A stretch of 64,000 nt of DNA, from contig JAMKCH010012582.1 of assembly GCA_023653785.1 (NCBI GenBank), forward strand, positions 93,011 to 157,010, in the 5' to 3' direction. The stretch's first letter is position 1, and the number at the start of each line of letters is the position of its first letter. The notes below the pieces were generated by a model. That model saw only the letters and a program-made list of their open reading frames with translations, was not told the origin of the DNA and ran no database searches. Shown here piece after piece: positions 25,572-37,597 of the stretch. The stretch is from Ophioderma brevispina. Lineage: Eukaryota; Echinodermata; Ophiuroidea; Amphilepidida; Ophiodermatidae. The translations under genes were made by a program, and so were the position numbers.

Positions 25572-25622
25572 TTAAAGGTCCCCATGGCCCGATCGCTAAT
25601 AGCCTCGTCCCCAGAAGCTCAA
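25572..25622 (+). mobile_element. TTAA MITE, family T1, copy 2, left fragment
   Basis: TTAA at 25572-25575, then AGGTCCCCATGGCCCGATCGC and the CCTCGTCCCCAGAAGC block match the head of the 44.2-kb copy. Matching stops where a long-inverted-repeat element begins. The missing remainder is found at 30834. Confidence 0.75.
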
Positions 25623-27194
25623 TAGACCGGGAGATACCAGCATTTAATCCTGATTTTTTACAGGTTCCTTGTTTATGATAGTTGTATAGGCCATCCCTTG
25701 AGCCATCTTAAAAGCAAAGTCTTAGTTCTGTGAGCGGTGGAGCGTGACGTCAGTTGTCAATGACCTCTAAATTTGCATTTTTTTTAAAGGTGTTTTTGTT
25801 ATTTTATTCTGGTTTTAAATATGAGTCACACATACACATTGGGTATCAATTAACGAGAATAACATTATCTATTCAATGATATCAATTTCGCTCTTAAATG
25901 TGAAGCAGTAGCTAGTTATAGGCCAAAAGAGTGATGATTTTTTCATCTTTTGTGTATTTTTTGCCTTAACCGGCTGAATATAAATGACAATTTGTCCAAT
26001 GCAGCCTTATCACTATTTTTCGCTTCATATTTTCCCAAAATTTGAACCCCTATATATGCTATTACACCTGAGAATACAAATGTTTTCCTTTTATAGTTTT
26101 TGGAATAATGTATTTTAAGTTGATCAACTCAATTTCCGTATTTTCACCAATTCTGCTACTTTTTGGCTGTTTCCCCTGACAACAATAATTGATCGCTATA
26201 TGCACCCTTCGAAAAGTTGTAAATCTGTCATTCATGTATAAGGATTAATGTTCATTTTAAATGATAAAAAATGGTTCTTGGGCACCCTCAGAACCTTTTG
26301 GGGGTCTATAGGACCTTAACGGAAACGGGCTGCAATGGTTCTGAAAGTAAATCTCTCATGAATACCCTCTCTGTAAGACATTCTGTTTCTAAGAACCATT
26401 ACAATTTTGAAGAAAGTCTATGAAGTCCCTTCTCTTAAACCTCAAGAAAACCACCCTTTGAAAAACCTTAACAGGTCTACAAGGCAAAATTGTTCCGAAA
26501 GGTGTCTAAGACATTCTGGTTTCATACAACCATTAAAGAGCTCTCTTTAGAGGGCAAAATGTTTTTGTGTATCCCAACATAGGGGTTTTCACTCATTCCC
26601 TGCGTGCATAATTGCTGAAAATGACATATCATTCACATCATGAGGTTTGTCCATACATTGCCCCCCTCAGATAAAAAAATCTTTCTAGGATATCAGATCC
26701 GCAACTGCCTCAGAATCTGAGCAATTCGCAGATTTCACACCTCTAACTGAATTGTAAAATAAGTGACACACTTTGGGCATCTGTATTGCCCCCCCCCCCC
26801 AAAAAAAAGTTCGAATTTGCCCAAAATGATTGCAATTTTCAGCTACTGTCCGTTCAATTAACTTAGATGTCCGGTTTTTTATTAAATTATTTCTCAAAAT
26901 AGACGTTTTCGAAAAAGTCATAAAAGAAAAGTTTGGCTATTCCTTCATCATCGGACTTAACAAGATCATTAAGTTGTAACTTGACAAAAAGAATTCTTTG
27001 ATTTTTTATTAATTTATACATGACCACTCTTCAATCAAATTGATTTCGTCTCAACATTCAATTTACAATCAGATGAGCTGCCGCCTTATGCGCTCAGTCA
27101 GATCTCATCACAAAACCTTGCTGTGAAAATTCCAAGGTTCAACTTGGCCTCCAACAGAAGATCATTTCTCGCATTATTGTAGTCTTATACATCT

Positions 27195-27260
27195 AGTGGC
27201 GTAACCAGTGTCGGAGCCGGGGGAAAGCTGCGCCCCCCCCCCCCCCGACACCATAAAAAT
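27195..27260 (+). repeat. hAT-like terminal sequence followed by poly-C
   Basis: TAGTGGCGTAACCAGTGTCG followed by a run of about 14 C. The beginning resembles the CAGTGGCG termini of the 41.9-kb element. No opposite end located, so probably a fragment. Confidence 0.4.
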
Positions 27261-28079
27261 CTGGAGGGGTAGCAAAATGGGAAAGGTAAGAAGGAAAAGA
27301 AAAGATGACGAAAATAGGGAGAGAAGACCAGGGTGAAAGAAAGGGAAAGAGGAAGAGAAAAGAAGAAAGACGAAGAAGAGAAAGGGAAGGGCGAAAGTTT
27401 ACCCTCCCCAAAACGTAATTACCATGGCAACCAACCTTATTCGTTATTTTCCAAAACGAGGGTCGAAATGCACCGATTTCAATAGATTTTGAAGGTTTAA
27501 ATTGACCAATTGTCCTTTCCTCATATCAAAACGGCTTAGGTCCGAAGATACCCAAGAACTTTCTTTTCGCGATTTATTTCGAAAGTGCGTATTTATTGAA
27601 TAATTAATAAAAAAAGATCTCTAATTGGGGCGAACAGTGGGTCTCTGCTTAAAGGAGTCCTCTGTAAATAACAAGTGTAAGATCATTTTAATTCAGATTT
27701 CTTAAGACCGAATGGGCGTAGTCGCTTTATGCAGGTTTGCGCTCTATGCAAATATTCCGGGTTTGGCATGTTTTCGCCGGTGGCGAATTCTCACCAAGAA
27801 GCTGGTCAACCCTCGCAATTTACATGCTTAGCAGGCTAACAATACCAAGATCTTCTGAGAAACCTTCATTTAAGGTACTGGTCGCATGATATGAGAAATG
27901 TGAGTTTTCTTGCATGGTATTTTGTACATGGAGTATAGGGCATTAACCTTTAATTCTTAACTATCGTTTTCTAGACAGTGTAACAGGGATGTAATGCTAC
28001 GTAATCTTACCAACTACGGTGTCCCAGATGAAGACTGTCAAGGCAATGCATCATGTTATGATAACCCATATAGCCTTTT

Positions 28080-28770
28080 GTGAAACCATTGATGGGCTCA
28101 CAAGGAGTTCCACAACTACTGGAATCCTCCAGGAGATACTCTTGCTCCCTGTCTCTTTGTAGTCGTGGTTGATTACATCCTCAGACAGAGTCTTGACATC
28201 AGAACGACAAGGGACTCACCAGCCATCAAACCAAGCGTTCTAGACGTCACCACTTAAAGTCCAGTATCTCACCGACCTTGACTACGCAGATAATGATCTA
28301 GCCTAACAGTTAATCTGAATGTGGTGCCCCAGTATCTACTAACCGCACTCGGAATGCTGCCGACACAGTCTGCTACATCTAATGCCAAGAAGACGGAAAG
28401 AGTGTATTACCGTCCAATGAGGCAGATGAATCCTCAACCTATCTGCACTCAGGTGGTAGCCACCGTGGTCAACGGACGTTCAAGTATCTAGGATTCCTTT
28501 GTTGCCTGGACAGCAAGAAAGACTTGCTGTCACGACAAGGACAAGCCTGGATGCCTGCAACTAAAACACACAGTACGGCACTCTGGTATCTCCAATTCAA
28601 CCGAGCTGAAATCTTGAGAACCTGTTAGAGAGTATCCTTTTATATGGAATCCTGAGACCTGGACCATGAATGAAGTGCTACAGGATAGACTGCATGGCAC
28701 TACACCAAGCTCCTTATGCGAGTTCAAAACATATCCTTGCGTGAGCAAAAGCACAGATATATGAGATATC
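28080..28770 (+). pseudogene. Decayed RTE-like LINE reverse transcriptase
   Basis: The plus strand carries, across frameshifts, a chain of reverse transcriptase landmarks in the right order: a GILQ(G)D-type segment, DTLAPCLFVVVVDYILRQSL, LDYADN at the catalytic position (normally ADD), NAKKTE, and GRFKYLGF. After these come KKDLLSRQGQAW and a VSFYMES segment equivalent to the VESILLYG region. The DTLAP and KYLG spacing fits RTE-clade LINEs. Stops and shifts are frequent. It lies between the arms of the 5.2-kb inverted-repeat element, presumably as a later insertion or as captured sequence. Confidence 0.75.
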
Positions 28771-29267
28771 CCTCCATTTCATCTCTGTTGCCCCAACTCC
28801 GGGCACACGATTTGCTTGTCGCTGTTCATCAGTTGCGATTGACAAGTAGTCTCAGACGTCACACTTTTGGAAGTTAGCTTGCCAAAACAAGGGGTCGCGA
28901 CCCTTTACATCAATGTAGTTAAATTTTACCTACATGATGTGATTGCTCGAGACTCCAGACATGATCCTCTGACATCCCAACTTAATAACAAACAGGGACA
29001 TTTGGCGCACATGGTGAAAGCATCTCGGCTGCGGCCCGTTGATCGATAGAAACTGTAATTCTTAATTTTCGCCATAATTATCAATTATGTGGTTCCAATG
29101 GGTCAACGTACACGCAAGATGTTCAGTTAAATGCCGATGATCTTCAAGTTTAAATGCCTGATGATCATTGAAAGATCCAGTCTGCAGTCTGGCACTAATA
29201 TGTTACTGATGCGGCATGGATATTAATAAGTAACATGAATTAGGCCTACTTGTAAGTACAGTGATGT

Positions 29268-29531
29268 CCAGAGGGTGTTTTGAATCAATCTAACCATATG
29301 CAATGCAATGTGGTTGTCTCTACTGTAACAAAACATGTCAGTACTATGTATAAAAAGTTTAAGAACCCACAAGACATTTCATGATCATACTAAAATTCCT
29401 AAGTACACACGCTTTGTGGTCTAAATAAGGTAAAAGTCATGGCTATTATGTGTTAAGAATTGGATGTTGGGGGACCCCTATTCAGGTGAAATTTCCAAAA
29501 CTGTTGCATTGTGGGATTGACTCGTACACCT
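29268..29531. mobile_element. MITE, same family as 52135-52382
   Basis: The left end AGAGGGTGTTTTGAATC and right end GACTCGTACACCTCT are inverted. Interior blocks (CAGTACT, CTTTGTGGT, CAGGTGAAATTTCC, GCATTGTGGGAT) match the 52.1-kb copy in order. Confidence 0.7.
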
Positions 29532-30833
29532 CTGATTGAATGGTCAGTCTGTGTTGCATGCTGACTGTATGGTTACCCGGGGACACTGACATAGGGAAGT
29601 GTTACGAGTATGTGCGGTCCTTAAGACCCCAATTTTTCTTTTTCGCCCCTCCAGCAGTTCCTAGAACCCCGCCCAGTTGAAGCATTTCATTCATTCTTAA
29701 GGTCCTCTTTGGGAAATGTTTTGCCGACTTAGTAGCGCCGAATTTTAGTTTCCAAACCTGCAAATTTCCTCAAACTTTCATTTCCTAAAGGGCTTTCTTT
29801 GAGAGACACAAAATCAGTTCCCAAGTCCCCAAGTTCAGAAATGGGGGCTGAAAATCCTACCAAAAACAAAGAAAAAATGATTTAGCCTTCCGTGATGTAC
29901 CTAGCAATGATCTGCAATCATTCTGTGAAACCATATGCATATGTTGTTTACACACAAGATCCTTTGTCCTCCAAAAAGACCCTTAATATCTTCAGACCCT
30001 TTTCAGAGCATTTTGGCTTTATAGACGTTAATGGTTCTTCAAAAGGTTAATTTTCTTGGCGGTTAAGCGAGAGAGGTACTTCATAGAGCTTTCTTCTCAA
30101 CATTTTAGAACCATTTGGGCAGACCTTTTTAAGGTTCTACCGTGAGGCCAAAAGTTCTGAGGTGCCCGAATGAACCATTTTTATTCAATTTAAGAACCAT
30201 TAATCAATTACCTGAATAACAGATATACAACAACTGTTGTTTTCGAAGGGTGCATATACCGATCAATTATTGTTGTTGTCAGGTGCAACGCCTAAAAGTA
30301 CAAAATTTGTTACAACACGAATTTAGTTGGTCACCTTAAAATACCATTATGCAAAACATACAAAGGAAACATTTTTCTTCTCAGTGTATGTAGCATATAT
30401 ATGGGTTCAAATTTTGGGAAAATTGAGGAAAAATTTGATAGCTTCATGGACAAATTTTCATTTATATTTAGCCGTAAGGCAAAAATATCAAAAAAGTTAA
30501 AAATCATCACGTTTTGGCCTATCACTAGGCTACTTACTGCTTGAATGTAAAGCGCCAATTGATATCATCGAATAGATAATTTTTATCTCTTTAAATGATA
30601 CCCAATTTGTTATGTTTGTGTCTCTTTATATGTGATCATAGCGCTAAAATAGCTATATTGGTGAAGAACATGCAAATTTAGAGGTCATTGACCTCTGACT
30701 TCACGCTCCACCGCTCGCGACACTTAAGACTATTGCTTTTCCATATGGCCCAAGAGATGGCCTATACAATAACATAACCCGACACCTGTACAATCAGGAG
30801 TTAATTGTCTTGGTATCGCCCGGCTATAGATTA

Positions 30834-30975
30834 TTAGTTTACCGGAAGTGGTCGAAATTTTGGTACCAGAGAAAGCACTATTTTTCGCATTTACCCTGTG
30901 AACTCTTAGGGCTAAAGATGTTTGGTTTGAGATATATGAGCGAAAGTGTACTCCATTTGATTATCCCATTTAACT
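30834..30975 (+). mobile_element. TTAA MITE, family T1, copy 2, right fragment
   Basis: TTACCGGAAGTGGTCGAAAT, the CATTTACCCTGTGAA block and ATGTTTGGTTTGAGA match the interior of the 44.2-kb MITE in the same orientation as the left fragment at 25572. The 3' end is decayed beyond about 30975. Confidence 0.7.
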
Positions 30976-31129
30976 GCTACTAATATCATTGAATATTAAC
31001 TACATCTCCATTTTTGTCATGTTTATGTATGCACATTTTGTAAACTTAGCGACAAAGCCATATGTGTCAACTGCATGAGAAAAAAATTTTAAATTTTCTT
31101 GTTCCTTATTTAACGGTTATGAATAAAAA

Positions 31130-31425
31130 CAAATAATGGCAGTATTTATATAGCGCTTTAACAATTAAGTCTCAAGCGCTTTACATTTATTCTCCTGTCA
31201 CCGGATAAACACCTTTTTCACATATTGACAATTCGGCAGCCAATTATAACTGCGCTAACCGTATTACTACCACCCCTAACCGCTCCCCATTTCACTCCTG
31301 GGTGAAGTGAGACAGCGAGATAAAGTGTCTTGGCCAGGGGCACAACATGTTGGCCACGGCGGGGCTTGAACTCACAACCTAATGATCATGAGTCCTGCAC
31401 TTTTCCACTAGACCACACATGCTCT
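31130..31425 (-). repeat. tRNA-derived SINE, minus strand
   Basis: On the minus strand an A box TGGTCTAGTGG (31415-31405) and a B-box-like GAGTTCAAGCCCC (about 31373-31361) head the element. The body includes ACTTTATCTCGCTGTCTC and TGGGGAGCGG. It ends with AAAGCGCTATATAAAT, the same tail type as the 3.6-kb SINE. Confidence 0.8.
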
Positions 31426-31734
31426 CTTTTGTGTTCTCTACTTGATATGAGAGCCTGACACTTGCACATACACCCATCAAGTACCGTGGTAAACAAACTT
31501 GCATTTTTATGGTAAAAGCAATAATGCATACTGCAAAGCCCTACTCAATACTGGGCTAATATTGATGGTTAACCATTAAAATGGCAGTTTTTTGTTTTAT
31601 CCTTGGGAATGAAAGTGGATTTTTAGTTGCTCAAATTTCATGACGACAACAATAAAAATATGGCCTTTCATCCGAAGTCAAAATCGATACTACTTCTGGG
31701 TAAATCGGGGGGCCCAAATACGATAGACCACTCA

Positions 31735-32470
31735 CATTTAACTGATTTCTAAACTAATACCAATCTCATCAAATCTATCTACAACAGTAAACGAGGCTAT
31801 ATAATATTCCCTAAAACAGCTTCACTGATGTCAGATCAACAAACACATACTATTGCATAGCCTATGCAACAACTCAAAGGTGCTGTCACTTGATTTCCTA
31901 ATACCAATCTCATAAAATCTTAACTCAAATCTAAGTAGTCTACAGTGTGACCCAGACAACATCTCCATCCGTGACAAATCAATAAAAGAATTGTTTATTA
32001 CATAGTCAGAACTGAGTGACCCCATAAATTGATTTCCCCATAAATTGATTTCCGTATCTAATACCATCTCATAAAATCTTATCACTCTGATATAAGTAGC
32101 TAGAGTGTATCCCAAACAACATCTCTTTTATGTCAAACACATATGTGTTTATTTTCAATCTATCAATCAAAATCTTTATTTACAAATCATTAAAATCATT
32201 ATATGGGCAGACACAACAAATCCATGCTGTCAATTGACTTCCATAAACCTATCTCCTAATTCAAATATAAGAGCTATAGTATGTTCGGTATGAAATCTTC
32301 ACTGGAGATCAGCCACATACTGCATACAAGCCTATGTTTATTACATAGCCAGACATTACACAATGCATGGGGCTGTGAACTTATTTGATGGATTCCAGGC
32401 CACTTGTAATAGACACCTAATGAAATCGTAACTCAAATATATATAGTGCAGTAATGTTTTACACAGCTAT
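31735..32470. repeat. ~120-150-bp tandem repeat, right block
   Basis: Diverged units related to 25200-25571: recurrent ACCAATCTCATCAAATC / AATCTCATAAAATC, TTGATTTCC, and ACATAGCC. About five copies. The two blocks are separated by the nested elements of 25572-31425. Confidence 0.75.
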
Positions 32471-32830
32471 ATGGTTTTGGTAATTGTCAATGGCACACAG
32501 AGCCCAGTTAAACCAAGAGGGAGCGAGGGATTTCCCATCACAGAAGAATAAATAAATTATTCAGCACAACCCCCTCCCCAGTGCCAATTTTCATCCTGAC
32601 TGATAACAAATTGTTAGGGAAGGCTGGCAATCTTGTGGGATTGAAAATAATGTGGTGTAACAGGTCACAATGGATGTCAATTAAATACCTTTGATCGTAT
32701 GTTTGGTATTGAGAAAGACCCTTTCCTTTCTTAATTTTGTGCTGTAAATTTTACATTTATAAATGCCGTTTCCAAAACAAACCCCCCGACTTCACTGCAT
32801 TTAAATCTTTCGTCATACTGAAATGTAAGG

Positions 32831-33151
32831 TTGAATATCATATTGCCAATCAAGCAAAGGATACATTTCAGAATTCTTCTTGAAACTTTTTTAGCTGTGC
32901 ATTTCAAATCTCCTGATTATCTGTCTACCTATTTTCAGCCTCAACTCATAAATCCACTTACACACTTTGCTCAGATTCAGCAAATCTCTTTTGATGTTCT
33001 GCATTCCAAAAAGAAAGCTGATGATCGTGCCTTTTCTATTGCTGGACCTCGCCTTTGGAATGAGTTGCCTACCAACATCCGTGGTCTTGATAGTTTATCT
33101 GCCTTAAAAGTCTTCTCAATCTTTTTCCTAGCTATTGGTGCTTCTTTGTAA
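32831..33151 (+). pseudogene. LINE C-terminal fragment, plus strand
   Basis: The frame reads LPIKQRIHFRILLETFLAVH, then SPDYLSTYF, then a gap-shifted SKKKADDRAFSIAGPRLWNE and LPTNIRGLDSL, ending near FFLAIGASL. This is the standard C-terminal region of CR1/L2/Jockey-type LINE proteins (HWLP to PRLWNELP). It opens without the upstream catalytic domain, so it is a 5'-truncated relic. Confidence 0.85.
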
Positions 33152-33159
33152 AAGGTGCT

Positions 33160-35110
33160 TTATACAGGGTGAGTCAAAAAGATTTATACTCTATTTCAGA
33201 AATATATTAAAAATATTTAACAAGTTTATAAATTGTTTTTTCTTTAATACATATAAACAATAGCTCATTATATCCACTGTCATTGGTGAAAAATCAAAAG
33301 TTTACCTTTTCCCATATTGTGGATATGGTAAATTAACGGAAAGCTATCGAAAACGAGGTGGAAGAGGTGGAAGAGGTGGAAGAGGTGGAAGAGGAGGAGG
33401 AGGAGTATCAATCCTACATATGTCAATGCTTGAGAATGAAAAGCTTCATGTTATTTTAGCCTAATGACCTTTTACTTCACTCTAAAACATTTCCCTTAAT
33501 TGCCCCTTAACAAACAAAAGGAGCAACCAAATAATAAATGTATTGGTCATCACATATGGGAAATATGGCTCACTCCCTCTTATTCCCCACAGGGTGTTAG
33601 AGTGGGAAAACTTAACCACAAATTTAAACAAACCTGTATAACCTTTGACCTATGGACCTGTAACTAATGACACTGCGAAGTCTTTACATGCGGATCCTAT
33701 GGTCCAAGTTGGATTGAAATCGGATTGTTAATTTTCGTTTTTGAGCCACACTACCGGACGGGCGACAGACATTTGCTCCATTGCAAAATCTTCCATGGCT
33801 AAAGCCAGGGAATAAAAAGTCATATCTGTTATGTCTGACGCAGATGTTGACAGATTAGATTTGATGAAAATGTTTTTAAGTGCATGGCCTGCATGAATGT
33901 TGCCAATCATGACATTTACCGCAAATTGACAATTACCAATCATAATTGAGTTCTCCCCATCCCGCTTCAATGTAAAAGATTTGATTAGATTTTGACAGGT
34001 CTATGTCCCCTTATTTAAAAAAAAATGACATTTCAAGATGTCACTGGTTTTTTATAAGTGCAAACAGAAGGCAGTATTACAAGCAAGTGTTTAAATTGAA
34101 TATTTGTAAGATGTAGGGTAAATCTACAATTACCAGATCACAACTGTTGCCTCCTTCCCAATGCTGCAATGTTGACATAGTAAATTAAAATTTAATGAAG
34201 GTAAGTACATGCCCCTTCCTGAATACAGGTTAAAATTCCAACATGTCACTGGTTTTACAAGCTTAGACAGATGTTTAAATTAGGTACATGGTAAATTTAC
34301 AATTACCTAATCATGAGTAGTTTACCCCCTCCCTAATGTTGACACATTAGATTTTACTACATTTAAAAATAATTAAAATTGAAGTTAAATTTCATGACTT
34401 TTTTTTAATTTTTCACTGCTCGCACAAAGTTCGGCTTTACTTCGAAATATAGACTAATGTTAATTTGATTTAAACACTCAAAATAGTAATGCTGTATTGT
34501 TTTAAAGATCAACTCACTTTTCAATCAAGATCATAGATCTTGTCTTTAATTTAGACCTCTTTTTCCCAGGGCTGGGGGGGGAGTACACAGATTTGGTTTG
34601 GTCGCGGGTGTGCGGCTGATGATTCTAAACCATTATCCATTTTGGATCATTTTGGTATAAAAAAGGTACTCATTTCTAAGGAACTTGCTTCAAATATATA
34701 CCCATTTGTCAACATTTTCTGGGGCTCAAGCATATTTTAACCTGTTTTCAGGAAAATGGACCCATGCATGTCTAACGATTCTCTGTGAAAAAGTTGGCCA
34801 TTGACCCATCAATGCATGGGTTTCAAACCATGCAATGATCAAAACCTGACAATAGTTATTCCAGGTGAATTGAAAACCCTCTCATGAAAGGCATATAGTA
34901 AATTTCAGTTGTGTCTTCCATAGGGCGTACAAAATTCATTTGGAATATTATGTCAGTCATTTCATGCGAGCTTTCCATTAAATGAAATCTGAAGTTTATT
35001 GGGGTGAGCTGAAGGATGAGGTTGAAGATATAAAAGTGCAAGTTTAAAAAGAGGGAGCTAATGAAGAACAAGGATGTCACAGAATACCTCATAATTTACT
35101 AGAGGAATAG
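33160..35110. other. Intronic stretch with diverged short repeats
   Basis: Holds the GAGGTGGAA repeat and three diverged copies of a segment containing CAATTACCNAATCATGA and GTTGACACATTAG (near 33920, 34130 and 34310), with a fourth near 36930. No gene recognised. Confidence 0.5.
33355..33408 (+). repeat. (GAGGTGGAA)n short tandem repeat
   Basis: Four perfect 9-base units followed by GAGGAGGAGGAGGAG. It is purine-only on this strand. Confidence 0.9.
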
Positions 35111-35116
35111 TTCATT

Positions 35117-35264
35117 GTTATAAAATTGGATCGATTAAGCCCAAATTAATTGGTCAAGCTATGAGTTGCAAAAATATTGGGCGAGACGCAGTCGAGCCCA
35201 ATATTTTAAAACTCATAGCGAGACCAATTAATATTGGGCGTAAATCATCCAATTTTATCATTAT
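35117..35264. repeat. Snap-back inverted repeat
   Basis: TATAAAATTGGATCGATTAA at the left pairs with the right end (CCAATTTTATC). Inner blocks ATTAATTGGTC, CTATGAGTT and AATATTGGGC are mirrored. Arms are about 65 bases around a GAGACGCAGTCGAGC centre. Confidence 0.85.
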
Positions 35265-35529
35265 CGTGTTTTGGATCCGATATTTTCACACACTTGGAGT
35301 CCTCAAAACATGATAATGGTAGAACACGGGCGCTGTCACCTCCGGAGGCTACTTTTATCCGTTTTAAGATAAGCACTCCTGATATATCTCCCTCTGTGAA
35401 GGTGACTTAGTAGGGAAAATTCACCTTATACAGTATCGCTTTGTCTAGATTAGTGTGTTCTGAGGTCTCTGGGCTTTGGACCAGACTTTGGTGGGTTAAA
35501 CCTGGTTTTGTGAGAGCTCAACCAATCCC

Positions 35530-36300
35530 CTTCCCTCAGAGCATATTGCTGAAGTTGCTTGTAGCTCCATCTGTCTGAAAGCCTTTGAGCTTCTGCTGAG
35601 CCAGATGACATAGCTCGCATAGCCTTCCACTTTCTTTTAGGAAGCCAGGCATTTGTTGACTGATGTATTGCAGAAACCTCTGCTCCCTACTTCCATTGGA
35701 AAGTAGTAAGTAGACCATCTTCTGTTTTCACGGAAAGCCACTAGATCTTGGTATTTGCATTTCTAGCATATGCATTAGATAGGTTCTCCTCCATAGCGAC
35801 CATCAGCTCTATGATGATCACCGTCTTTGGTAGAAAAGATGGTGATATCTGGTCTTTTAGCTGTCTCAGTGATTTCTTGAGGGAACACTATTTGTTTGTG
35901 TTCCTCATCCATCAGGAATATCCAGTCACTAGCCTTCAGAATGTTGGTTGGTTCTGTCTTAGGCATTGGTAAGACTGGATTTCGAAAGTTGTACCATCAG
36001 CTGTGCAGATTCTCAGGTGCGATGTTTTTTTCTGATTTGCCTCTACGACGTACGGTGCCAGACCTGTAGAGATTACTTTCAGTGTTTGGTCATGCATGGT
36101 GCCAGTTGTATCTTCTGCTTTGTAATGAGTAGCTACAACCATTGAGGATGGGGAAAGGTGTGTAATGACAATGATGACATAATTGGCAGAGTCCTAGATT
36201 GGTCTTGCCCCACAGCTTCAGATTGGCAGGGGAGGGAAGTTGATCATGGATTGCATTGATGTGAAAAGACAGCAGCTCTGGTGTAGAGAGCAATGTTTTC
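35530..36300 (-). pseudogene. C-terminal CCHC plus restriction-like endonuclease region of a LINE
   Basis: Minus-strand similarity proceeds through several frames from about 36290: LLSFHINAIHDQLPSPANL, then a CQLCHHCH...H..NGC knuckle, then RRYNWHHDQ-type sequence. After that come IVFPQEITETAKRPDITIFS, an EN-type acidic stretch, a VEVGSRGF-like block, and a GRLCELCHLAQQ tail. The order (CCHC knuckle, then RPD, then an E-containing block) is that of the restriction-like endonuclease at the C terminus of R2/NeSL-type elements, where the RPD aspartate is catalytic. At least four frameshifts are needed. It could be the missing C-terminal portion of the family represented at 13558-14871; that link is inference. 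Confidence 0.75.
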
Positions 36301-36432
36301 AGTAAATATGAATAGCAAAGAAACTATCTTTGCTGGTGATTGAACACTGTGATCACATGACCTTAACCAATGTATGATTTCTAAAACGCAATGCATCCTG
36401 GGATTTCGATCTCTTGCAGGGAACTTCCCAAG

Positions 36433-36869
36433 TACGGTGGTACGGAAAGTGTGTAGTCTGTGTCACAGACTCCGAAAAATATTATCTAAATTAGTACTGC
36501 GTGAGAGATTAACGTTATCAGCCCGTCATAGCGAATGCATGCAAATGAAACTAAATCTCAAATATCTCAGGAAAACGAACGGGTTCTATGGAGATTTTTG
36601 CATCAGAGGGTCCGTTACTCTGTTTTGTTTTAAATATGTACCGTAATTGGGTCTGAACCTATAGAACCTAGCGAGAAAATTGAACGTTTTTGTCGGGTAC
36701 TTCGGTGCTCGCAAACACGGAAAAGTGAACACGCAATCGCTACGGGCCGCATCCCTTTTCCCACAATGCATTTCAGTATTATTCCAGTCTTGAGAATTTT
36801 TCAAACGCTGGTTTCAATTTTCGTTTTCAATTTTAGAAACAGGCTATACGTACTTACCGTACCGCCGTA
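36433..36869. mobile_element. DNA transposon (non-autonomous) with 9-bp target duplication
   Basis: The ends are inverted: TACGGTGGTACGGAAAGT at the left, and TACGGCGGTACGGTAAGT reading inward from the right. The element is bounded on both sides by CTTCCCAAG (36424-36432 and 36870-36878), a perfect 9-base target duplication. Length is 437 bases with no transposase. A 9-base duplication fits Mutator-like or Merlin-like families; which one is undecided. Confidence 0.9.
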
Positions 36870-37597
36870 CTTCCCAAGCAGGTGTGTAAATTAGGGCTTC
36901 AAATTTAATTTACAGAAAATGGGCAATTACCAATTCATGACTGTTTTCTCCCACTGAGATGTTGACACATTGAATTGGATGACATTTTAATGACTAAGCT
37001 AATGCACACATCAAAGAACAGTTTGAACCCTCCTCCAGCTTTCACATTTTGAATTAAAATTCACTTTCCACAAATGTTATTAGATCAAGTTTAGTCAAAG
37101 ATTCAACCCGGTAAACGAGACTATTAACATGACGCGACATGCCAACCTTACAGCAGCAGCAACAGCAAATTCAAAACGGCATCAACTTCCGGGTGCTAGA
37201 CTTACCGTAGGAGGGCGCTCTTACGCATATCGAACTGTTACACACAGACTTGACTAAAGACTAGGCCTGGTCACAAATATTTAAATCTTAAATGACCGTT
37301 ATTGGAAATTACACTGTTTTGCAGCGAGGTTAATCCACTAACCTCGACAGATTTTTACATTAATAATTTTCCCCTAAATTTTCATGATATTACTAAGATC
37401 TTTTGAACGAAGGTTTAAGAGTTGATTTTGCAATGTCACTGAGACAGAGACTGTCATAGTAAATTCATGTAACAGTTCCCCAAATTACCGTTTGGAAATC
37501 CCCAATGCCCAAATCGAGCAGGTCGTGTCCTACCCCCCCCCCCCCCGAAAGGAAATTCAACATGGCGAATAGTCATACTCACACAAGTACAAATAGA

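Larger units (their letters stand above)
25623..30826. mobile_element. 5.2-kb element with ~0.9-kb terminal inverted repeats
   Basis: The left arm runs from GACCGGGAGATACC to about 26545. The right arm, about 29950-30826, is its diverged reverse complement and ends CGGGCGATACC when read inward. Shared landmarks include the CAGGTTCC/CAGGTGTC region, TGACCTCTAAATTTGCA, ATTGATCG near the AACAACAAT block, and repeated AGAACCATT motifs. It sits inside a TTAA MITE whose halves lie on either side. The interior holds an RTE-like reverse transcriptase relic and a small MITE. No transposase was recognised, so this is a non-autonomous or gutted DNA transposon. Confidence 0.75.

Noticed and set aside
22614..33151. 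Intact LINE with full reverse transcriptase
   Set aside because: Each LINE match in this span is a short C-terminal or frameshifted relic; none keeps a complete catalytic domain.
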